Origin: Dyadobacter tibetensis Y620-1
GTDB taxonomy: Bacteria > Bacteroidota > Bacteroidia > Cytophagales > Spirosomataceae
Reading direction: 5' to 3'
Assembly: GCF_000566685.1 (NCBI RefSeq)
Contig: NZ_AZQN01000001.1
Location: 620,001-684,000 of the forward strand
DNA: 64,000 nt
Under the pieces are notes generated by a model. It saw only the letters and a list, made by a program, of their open reading frames with translations, was not told the origin of the DNA and made no database searches. The translations under genes were made by a program, and so were the position numbers. Positions 44,717-50,966 of the stretch are shown piece after piece; position 1 is the first letter of the stretch; each line of letters opens with the position of its first letter.

Positions 44717-45018
44717 AGTCGGTATTGTTTAAATTAATGGTGAGATAAGGCTTTTATCTTTTCAACAAACGAGCAGCTTTACCAGGAAACTACGTTAATC
44801 CTAATATAACAAAAAAACATTTCTTCTGGAAATCAGCGGGTCTCTCTCCAGCCTGACCTTCATGCTCTGCTACCAATAGGTCTGGACTGATGTATTGCAT
44901 TCTATAATAAACAGCTTTCTGTTTTTAAATTTGATGCATTGCCGAGCGCTTTAGCAGTCAGTTACTATGCAGATGGGATGACTTGGTGTTCTAAAATATT
45001 AAAGACATCTTTTCCGAT
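44717..45018. other. Non-coding stretch between the 2Fe-2S gene and the NTF2-like remnant
   Basis: I see no ORF, strong hairpin or clear promoter motif here. It should hold the promoter of the oxidoreductase genes, and it may contain the eroded 3' part of the NTF2-like pseudogene, though no homology could be traced past 45019. Confidence 0.35.
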
Positions 45019-45292
45019 ACTAGGTCATTATGGTCTTGGCTTTTCCATCATCAATATTGCTTGATATCTTGAGAGCAGCATCAGAGTCTACATTTTAGTC
45101 GGCCATCCATCGCCGTTTCGTTATGGAAAGTGCAATAATTTTCTACTCGGCACTAGATTCATACTGCGCAGAGGCTCCCTGAGAGGCAAATATCAGAACT
45201 GCACCAGTAATCAGACAGAGCAGGATTTTTGTTATGATTTTACTTACGATAAGTTTCACTTTACTGTAAATAGGATTAATGTTTGATGACAT
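45019..45292 (-). pseudogene. Decayed tandem copy of the NTF2-like protein gene
   Basis: An ATG at 45292 opens a signal peptide (LLCLITGAVLIFASQGASA) that stops at a TAG (45143-45145). Reading on in the same frame past the stop gives KIIALSITKRRWMAD, a TAA, NVD, then NIDDGKAKTIMT and another stop. This lines up with the intact neighbour's QIITLSKKKWQWMADKNVD and DDKAKFVHMSGT. It is therefore a duplicate killed by in-frame stops. Its ATG overlaps the last bases of the intact gene, so the two formed a tandem pair. Confidence 0.75.
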
Positions 45293-45761
45293 GCGTATCT
45301 CGTACACTACTGAATGTAAGTGCGAGTAGTTTCCAATCACCTCCCTGGATTGTATAGACCTCGGTGACCGTAAACTCGGTATTGACTTCATTCCCCCGTA
45401 CCATTGCTGAGAGCGTAATCCGACTCCAAATTATGGCCGTATTACCCATAAACTCGACAGCAACATCATGAACGTCTGCCTTTTTGTACCAGATACTTCC
45501 AGTTTTGATAATTTCCAGCTCTTCGTCCTTTTTCCAGGTTCCGCTCATATGGACAAATTTTGCTTTGTCGTCAAAGAGCTTGCCCAGCTCATCAACATTC
45601 TTGTCGGCCATCCATTGCCATTTCTTTTTTGAAAGAGTAATGATTTGCTGCTCATTGCTGGCAGCATCCTGAGCAAGTGAGGATTGGAAAACTGTTAATA
45701 CAAGACATAGACTCACAAAAGTCGTTGTCAGAATAGATTTGAAAAAAGTTTGAGATTGCAT
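45276..45761 (-). CDS. Exported NTF2-like (DUF4440) protein
   Basis: 161 residues. A signal peptide (ending SSLAQD) precedes an NTF2-like/DUF4440 alpha-beta cone: QIITLSKKKWQWMADKNVDE, LFDDKAKFVHMSGTWKKDE, FMGNTAIIWSRITL and FTVTEVYTIQGGDWKLLALT. NTF2-like folds serve as small-ligand pockets in isomerases and hydrolases, and many exported forms have no known role. It is divergent from an AraC regulator and adjoins the molybdoenzyme genes. A broken tandem copy follows it. Confidence 0.85.
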   Translation of the reverse strand: MQSQTFFKSILTTTFVSLCLVLTVFQSSLAQDAASNEQQIITLSKKKWQWMADKNVDELGKLFDDKAKFVHMSGTWKKDEELEIIKTGSIWYKKADVHDVAVEFMGNTAIIWSRITLSAMVRGNEVNTEFTVTEVYTIQGGDWKLLALTFSSVRDTHVIKH

Positions 45762-45782
45762 GAGAATGTATAAAAAGTTGAT

Positions 45783-45806
45783 AATACAAAGTTCCGTCTT
45801 TGTATT
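45783..45806. promoter_or_regulatory. Inverted repeat AATACAAAG-N6-CTTTGTATT
   Basis: Perfect 9-bp arms at 45783-45791 and 45798-45806, 22 bp upstream of the NTF2-like gene start. On the minus strand it includes GAACTTTG, one base off the -7 consensus, so it may combine promoter and operator for that gene. Confidence 0.45.
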
Positions 45807-45824
45807 GACATCTGAAGTAGATGA

Positions 45825-45859
45825 ATTCCTGTTTTATCTACCAATATTCCTGTTTTATC
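45825..45859. promoter_or_regulatory. Candidate AraC-binding direct repeats
   Basis: The 14-mer ATTCCTGTTTTATC occurs at 45825-45838 and again at 45846-45859, identical and 21 bp apart. AraC-type regulators bind such half-sites on one DNA face about two turns apart. The pair is midway between the NTF2-like gene and the divergent araC-like gene, so it could control both directions. Confidence 0.65.
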
Positions 45860-45891
45860 ATTACCGATTTTTCAGTAAGTAATGGAATAGG

Positions 45892-45899
45892 TAACTTTG
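45892..45899 (+). promoter_or_regulatory. -7 element (TAACTTTG) of the AraC-like gene
   Basis: TAACTTTG matches TAnnTTTG and lies 21 bp before the ATG at 45921. No TTG was found at -33, as can be the case for activator-dependent promoters; the direct repeats end 32 bp upstream. Confidence 0.5.
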
Positions 45900-45920
45900 A
45901 ACATCTAACATTCTCAGACT

Positions 45921-46826
45921 ATGGAAGAAATCATTCGTTTCGATACGGTAAATCAATACAATGTATTCAACCAGCAGGAAACATTGTATCCGCTTATAAC
46001 GGTGATTGATTTGTCCACGGCAAGGCCAAGAAAGAAGACTAGCCAATACATGGGCTGCTATGGCATTTTTCTTAAGGAGGTCGATTGTGGTGACCTTCGT
46101 TACGGAAAGGAGTACTATGATTATCAAGAAGGCACCCTTGTATTTATGTCGCCCGGACAGGTATTCACAGTCGAAAATGACGGGGAGCTTTATCAACCTA
46201 AAGGACATGCACTCGTTTTTCATCCCGATCTGCTTCTTGGTACTTCGCTGAATGGGAAGATGAATGAATTTTCTTTTTTTGGATACCAGGTCAATGAGGC
46301 ACTTCACCTATCCCAGCGCGAACGGCAAATTGTGATGGATTGTTTTGGTAAAATCAGGTTTGAGCTCCAACACGCGATTGATAAACACAGTAAAAAACTT
46401 ATCGTCGCTAATCTTGGACTGTTTATGGACTATTGCACACGCTTTTATGACAGACAGTTTATCACCCGCGACACCATCCACAAAGGTGTCCTTGCTAAGT
46501 TTGAAAACCTTTTGAGAAGTTATTTCGGCTCGGACAAACCTCAAACCTTCGGGCTACCTTCTGTTTCTTATTGTGCTAATGAACTCAACTTATCAGCCAA
46601 GTATTTTGGGGATTTGGTCAAGAAAGAAACTGGCCAAACTGCCCAGGAATACATTCAGATGGAGATAATTGAGGCCGCTAAGGAAAGGATATTTAATAGC
46701 AACAAAACCGTTAACGAGATTGCTTTTGAGCTAGGCTTTAAATATCCTCAACATTTCAGCCGCCTGTTCAAACAACGGATCGGTCAGACTCCGAATGAAT
46801 ACAGGATCCTAAATAACCTTAATTAA
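45921..46826 (+). CDS. AraC family transcriptional regulator
   Basis: 301 residues. The N-terminal cupin-like sensing region (about 25-125, with EYYDYQEGTLVFMSPGQVF) is followed by a C-terminal double helix-turn-helix: VSYCANELNLSAKYFGDLVK and KTVNEIAFELGFKYPQHFSR, then LFKQRIGQTPNEYR. It likely responds to a small molecule. A cupin gene follows after 19 bp on the same transcript, and the NTF2-like and molybdoenzyme genes are on the other side. It probably regulates this block from the repeats at 45825-45859. Confidence 0.92.
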   Translation: MEEIIRFDTVNQYNVFNQQETLYPLITVIDLSTARPRKKTSQYMGCYGIFLKEVDCGDLRYGKEYYDYQEGTLVFMSPGQVFTVENDGELYQPKGHALVFHPDLLLGTSLNGKMNEFSFFGYQVNEALHLSQRERQIVMDCFGKIRFELQHAIDKHSKKLIVANLGLFMDYCTRFYDRQFITRDTIHKGVLAKFENLLRSYFGSDKPQTFGLPSVSYCANELNLSAKYFGDLVKKETGQTAQEYIQMEIIEAAKERIFNSNKTVNEIAFELGFKYPQHFSRLFKQRIGQTPNEYRILNNLN

Positions 46827-46845
46827 TGTAAGTAACCCCTCGAAA

Positions 46846-47352
46846 ATGAAACGATATAAAGGACTGGTTCGTTTGCAGATATCTATTCTGCTGACGCTCA
46901 CCCATATCTATGTCAATGCCCAGGCAAAAAATGTTGAGCCACAAGGTAGTACAGCAATTTTTCCTAAAGGAGAGTTAGTCCCAGCCAGCAACTTTACAGG
47001 AACTGCCTGGGTGCATCCATTGATCCCTGCCGATAGTATTTTCAACATCCCGGTATCTTCTGTTACCTTCGAACCAGGAGCCAGATCATTCTGGCATTCC
47101 CATGGAGGTGGTCAGGGCATTATCGCCATCGATGGCGTAGGCTTTTACCAGGAAAAAGGCAAACCCATTCAGATTCTTAGAAAGGGAGATGCAGTAAAAT
47201 GTCCGCCCGACACACCTCATTGGCATGGTGCATCCCCGGATACCCACTTTGTTCAATTAGCGGTGACTCCAAATCATGCCAACGGAAGGGTGAAATGGCT
47301 ACAGCCCGTAACCAGTGCCGAATATTCTAACCCAAAAGGATATGTTAGATGA
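46846..47352 (+). CDS. Exported cupin-domain protein
   Basis: 168 residues. A signal peptide (ending IYVNAQA) precedes a single cupin barrel. Motif 1 is FWHSHGGGQ with two His ligands, and motif 2 is CPPDTPHWHGAS. It binds a metal and could be a dioxygenase, isomerase or small-molecule binder. Cupins of this type often accompany carboxymuconolactone decarboxylase-like or oxidoreductase genes. It is co-transcribed with the AraC gene, so it may process the inducer or product of the neighbouring molybdoenzyme. Confidence 0.85.
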   Translation: MKRYKGLVRLQISILLTLTHIYVNAQAKNVEPQGSTAIFPKGELVPASNFTGTAWVHPLIPADSIFNIPVSSVTFEPGARSFWHSHGGGQGIIAIDGVGFYQEKGKPIQILRKGDAVKCPPDTPHWHGASPDTHFVQLAVTPNHANGRVKWLQPVTSAEYSNPKGYVR

Positions 47353-47631
47353 AATGGTCGAGAACCAAAGCCCTGCCATAAGCTCGTTTACTCCTCACCA
47401 ACCCTCCTACCTGCCTTCATATCAGCACTGTCCAGGCTGACAGAAGACCCGCCTTCATTAGATCCCTGACCATGTATCCTGCCTATTTGGCTATTGTTCA
47501 GATAAGATATGATTTCTTGTATCGGCAGACCAAGGGATAATTAATAAGACCTTGGCCAAATCTATGCCTGGTTGAGACCGTAAAAGTGTAATAGGAGCAT
47601 TGGATTAAAAATAAATGGTATTATATAAACG

Positions 47632-49464
47632 TTAGCCCTGGAGAAATTCTTCCATTCTGGCACTCAATTTAGGTTGCTGAGGCTCAGGAAGCAACAATGG
47701 ATGAACCTGACCTGCAAAATCTTCTAGCTGCTTTCTGATCTGAGTGGCTTGACCCATTCCGGCTCCCTCGAGTCGTGGTATCAGATCATAATAATATGAG
47801 ATACCATTAAGTAATTGCTCCTTGAATTTCAACAGAGCTTTTTCCTTTTTGGCTTGTGGCAACCGCTCCAACTTACCTACCTCCTTGCGCAGGTATTCTA
47901 CATAAAGTTTTAATTCGTTTAGAAATAAATTGGGTCGGTTTATTCCAGCCAGTACATCCCCACGACCGTAAATATGATCGACCATTTCTTCCAAACTATA
48001 GGACCTGTCAAACCAGGCCAGATTGGGTCCCGGGCAAATGGCAACAGAATCGTCTTCGTTTTGTGTTAAGAGTTCATTTTTGATCAAAGCTGCCGTACTA
48101 AGCCCTTCGCATAAACAAAGCTTCTCGGTAACTTTCTCAATATGGTATTTTAAGTCCTGCTCGGGCAAGTTGGCGCCTGTCAATTCTTTAATTTTCAAAT
48201 GCTGATATTCTCTGGAAGCCGTACATATTGGTTTTGCCGTGAAATCTGAATTAGACACCAGATATTTCTTCTTGCAGGGACTTCCCGGCCTACCCCTGGC
48301 AATACGTTCCAAACGAAGCTTTTCAGCGCTACTACTTTTAAAGTTATTAAACAGGACCCCTAACGGCGACGAGTCGCTTACATAGTAATCTGTAGGCTGG
48401 GCTGATTCGAGTGCCTGTAGGGTTTTGCTATCGACATTGGTAGCTTCAGGAACCAATAAAAAAGGACTACCCCATCCCGTGCCATCCAGGGAGTAATAAT
48501 CCATAAGAAATTTGGTTTCACATGCGGTGCCAATCCCCCCTTGTACTGTAATCTTCTGAACAGGATCGAGGGCTCTGTTTTGATAGGATTGGCCGAGAGC
48601 TGTCTTAAAAAGGCTTAATAATTCCTCCTTCAGGCTGATACGTTTTTCTTTAAATTCTTGCAATATAGGACCCAGTAAGCTCCCTTCTGTGGCGAAGGCA
48701 TGCCCGCCACAATTGAGTCCAGACTCAATTCTGAATTCCGATATCCAAATTCCTCTTTTAGCCAGGTATTTCGCCTGGATAAGCGCCGAGCGGTAATCGC
48801 TAACTTTAAGTATCACCTTTTTTCTCAAAAGACCTTTCTCGTCTGGCAGAAAATCGGAAAAGGTTTCCAGAAATCCATACAAACGAGGGTTCATTCCGGC
48901 AGAAAGTATCAAGGAGGATTGTAATGAGCTTTGAGCAAACCCCTGTAGAGCTGCTGATGCGTCCGAGAACCGCTCATCTAAGATCTCTCCTTCAGCATTT
49001 ACGTTAAGCTTGTCCACTTTTGACATGATATTCACGTCGATAGAACCCGGTAAAATTTTAGCTTTCAATTCCTGTTCTAATTGTAAACGTTGCGTGCTGG
49101 CCCCCATCTGCAACATAGCAGAATATTCTTGTTTCAGCAGACTCTCATCGGGTAACAGTCTAAAATATCTGGTAAGTTCTGTTCCGGGCATAAAGGATTG
49201 AGACTTTAAATTATTGACTTTTTGAGCAACGATTCGGCCTACCAGGTCTAGGTAAGCCGTTATGCGCTTACTCCGAAAGTGCGGGGCATTGTCCTTTATT
49301 TCGTGATAGGACTCCCCAAACCGAAGACAATGATATCTCCGCATTCGTTCGATCATGATGTCATCAACGATGGAGATAACAGAGGAAATACCTAAATGAG
49401 CTACTTTGATTGGCGTATCTACGGAGTATCCCAGACCTAGTACGGGAATATGAAATTGATGCAT
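47632..49464 (-). CDS. Large conserved protein, nitronate monooxygenase-like TIM barrel with Cys-rich C-terminal region
   Basis: 610 residues, cytosolic, no signal peptide. The N-terminal ~350 residues resemble the FMN-binding TIM barrel of nitronate monooxygenases and PfaD-like enoyl reductases: LGYSVDTPIKVAHLGISSVI at the start, NCGGHAFATEG like the EAGGH flavin loop, and VQGGIGTACETKFLM then GWGSPFLLVPEA like the AGGI and GTRF segments. The rest is unusual: Cys397, Cys414, Cys450, Cys452 and Cys477, plus Cys252 and Cys315, could hold a metal or Fe-S cluster. The C-terminal 110 residues are helical. It is monocistronic. The function is unknown; the flavin assignment is inference. Confidence 0.5.
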   Translation of the reverse strand: MHQFHIPVLGLGYSVDTPIKVAHLGISSVISIVDDIMIERMRRYHCLRFGESYHEIKDNAPHFRSKRITAYLDLVGRIVAQKVNNLKSQSFMPGTELTRYFRLLPDESLLKQEYSAMLQMGASTQRLQLEQELKAKILPGSIDVNIMSKVDKLNVNAEGEILDERFSDASAALQGFAQSSLQSSLILSAGMNPRLYGFLETFSDFLPDEKGLLRKKVILKVSDYRSALIQAKYLAKRGIWISEFRIESGLNCGGHAFATEGSLLGPILQEFKEKRISLKEELLSLFKTALGQSYQNRALDPVQKITVQGGIGTACETKFLMDYYSLDGTGWGSPFLLVPEATNVDSKTLQALESAQPTDYYVSDSSPLGVLFNNFKSSSAEKLRLERIARGRPGSPCKKKYLVSNSDFTAKPICTASREYQHLKIKELTGANLPEQDLKYHIEKVTEKLCLCEGLSTAALIKNELLTQNEDDSVAICPGPNLAWFDRSYSLEEMVDHIYGRGDVLAGINRPNLFLNELKLYVEYLRKEVGKLERLPQAKKEKALLKFKEQLLNGISYYYDLIPRLEGAGMGQATQIRKQLEDFAGQVHPLLLPEPQQPKLSARMEEFLQG

Positions 49465-49627
49465 GAGAAGGCGATATATTTAGAAAATACTATTTTTGAT
49501 TTTCAAAATTATCAGCCTTTAGCTTACCATTTATTGACAATGAACTATAGTAAGAAGTGATCTTTATCATGGTCGGAAATAAACATTACCGATATTTGTG
49601 CTGCCTTGCTTCCTGCTTTCAAGCAAA

Positions 49628-49897
49628 TTACCCAGACCATACATCTGCATACTTCTCGGGATTCTTTTGGAAGACCCGGTGGACATATGGACAAAGCGGC
49701 TTAACTTTCAACCCTTTATCCCGTACATATTCCAGCATGGCATCTAGCAATTTACCAGCCAAGCCCTGTCCGGCATAGCCTTCATAAACTTCCGTGTGGT
49801 AGGCGGTAAGTGTTACCCTTTGAACGAGAACTTTCATTTCACCTATGCGCTCTGAACCATTTTTCAACCAAAATGTTCCCCGACCCTGATCTGTCAA
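49628..49897 (-). CDS. Short GNAT-like N-acetyltransferase (YidJ/YjdJ type)
   Basis: 89 residues of the small GCN5-related acetyltransferase group. The segment AYHTEVYEGYAGQGLAGKLL contains the conserved HTEV and the acetyl-CoA P-loop (GYAGQGLAGKL), and the C-terminal CPYVHRVFQKNPEKY is typical. The family lacks the N-terminal half of normal GNAT enzymes and the acceptor substrate is not known. It lies 163 bp before the large Cys-rich gene on the same strand. Confidence 0.8.
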   Translation of the reverse strand: MTDQGRGTFWLKNGSERIGEMKVLVQRVTLTAYHTEVYEGYAGQGLAGKLLDAMLEYVRDKGLKVKPLCPYVHRVFQKNPEKYADVWSG

Positions 49898-50029
49898 TTA
49901 CAGTATTACCGACGTTTCTTCCATAATAGAAAATAAAATGAAGGCTACATGATTAAATAGAGCTCGTCCTTGTCCTTATAGAACTTTAAAAATTACTGAC
50001 ATTAATTAACGATTTTTTTACCATATATC

Positions 50030-50845
50030 ATGCAGATTACCTTAAAAAATAAATTACAACCCACCGAGATATTTCGAATCAAACGAATGAAGGAGGTAAT
50101 AAAAACCACCCAACCTCACGGGCATAAGGATTATCTGGAGATGATATACCTCACCGAAGGGGCAGGAAAGCATCATATTGATTTTCATACCTTCGAGGTA
50201 AAGCCCCATAGTTTATTTTTTGTATTACCCGGCCAGATTCATAGCTGGGAGCTACAGGAGATTCCAAAGGGATTTGTGATGATGTTTCAGAAAGACTTTT
50301 TGTTAGACACCAAACTTTATGATTGGTTATTTCAAAAGTTCCCTCAACCACTACAAAATGGCTATGACTTGAGTAATGCCTTCGCGGAATTCCAATATCT
50401 TTTATTACAGATCGAAGAAGAGAACAGATTACAAAATTCTCACTATCTGGACGTGATCCAGGCCTATGTTTTACTTTTGTTCAACAAATTGAAAAGGCTC
50501 GACCCTTCTCCGTCTGGCTTAGTTCCATCTGCGCTAATTCAATCCTTCTTTAGCCTGCTCAATGAGCAATACGCAAATTTCAGAGAAGTGCAAGCCTTTT
50601 CCGACCATTTGAATGTAACCGCAAAAACTCTCAACAATGCCTGTAGAAAATTTCTGGGTAAAACGACCAGTGACGTGATTTCCGAAAAAGTCGTAATGGA
50701 AGCTAAAAGACGCTTACTTTATTCGGATGATAATTTAGCCGAGATTGCCTATGAATTAGGTTTTACGGATCCCTCTCATTTTAACAAATTTTTCAGGAAG
50801 CAAACGGGAGTACTGCCCGGACTGTACCGGAAGGGAATTTCCTAA
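50030..50845 (+). CDS. AraC family transcriptional regulator
   Basis: 271 residues. An N-terminal cupin-type sensor (about 20-100, with HKDYLEMIYLTEGAGKHHID and HSLFFVLPGQIHSWE) is followed by the AraC DNA-binding domain (about 175-270): VQAFSDHLNVTAKTLNNACR and NLAEIAYELGFTDPSHFNKF, ending FRKQTGVLPGLYRK. It lies 121 bp upstream of an outer-membrane receptor gene and direct repeats fill that gap, so it probably activates that receptor. The inducer is unknown. Confidence 0.92.
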   Translation: MQITLKNKLQPTEIFRIKRMKEVIKTTQPHGHKDYLEMIYLTEGAGKHHIDFHTFEVKPHSLFFVLPGQIHSWELQEIPKGFVMMFQKDFLLDTKLYDWLFQKFPQPLQNGYDLSNAFAEFQYLLLQIEEENRLQNSHYLDVIQAYVLLLFNKLKRLDPSPSGLVPSALIQSFFSLLNEQYANFREVQAFSDHLNVTAKTLNNACRKFLGKTTSDVISEKVVMEAKRRLLYSDDNLAEIAYELGFTDPSHFNKFFRKQTGVLPGLYRKGIS

Positions 50846-50846
50846 A

Positions 50847-50881
50847 TATACCAGTTTAGAGGCCATATAGACCAGATTTGA
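50847..50881. promoter_or_regulatory. Candidate AraC direct repeats before the receptor gene
   Basis: TATACCAGTTTAGA (50847-50860) and TAGACCAGATTTGA (50868-50881) match at 11 of 14 positions and are 21 bp apart. The second copy ends 14 bp before a TACTTTTG -7 element, where the -33 contact would be, the position expected of a class II activator. The adjacent AraC regulator is the obvious candidate. Confidence 0.6.
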
Positions 50882-50895
50882 ATTTACGGGCTTCT

Positions 50896-50903
50896 TACTT
50901 TTG
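50896..50903 (+). promoter_or_regulatory. -7 element (TACTTTTG) of the receptor gene
   Basis: TACTTTTG matches TAnnTTTG, 63 bp before the ATG at 50967. No TTG lies at the standard spacing, in keeping with activator dependence. Confidence 0.5.
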
Positions 50904-50966
50904 CATGGCTATCCCGGACTAATATTCACCCGGGGCGGTTGCATATTCTTAAAACCTTATAATACC

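Noticed and set aside
45143..45391. An 82-codon minus-strand ORF as a novel small exported protein
   Set aside because: The signal peptide begins at 45292, and homology to the neighbouring NTF2-like protein continues in frame past the stop, so it is a decayed copy.
45861..46307. A 148-codon minus-strand ORF opposite the AraC gene
   Set aside because: It overlaps the AraC coding region and its promoter, with no domain; the AraC frame is certain.
41300..47400. A transposon or integrated island carrying the molybdoenzyme genes
   Set aside because: No transposase, integrase, terminal inverted repeats or target duplication was found at the edges; only gene decay is visible.
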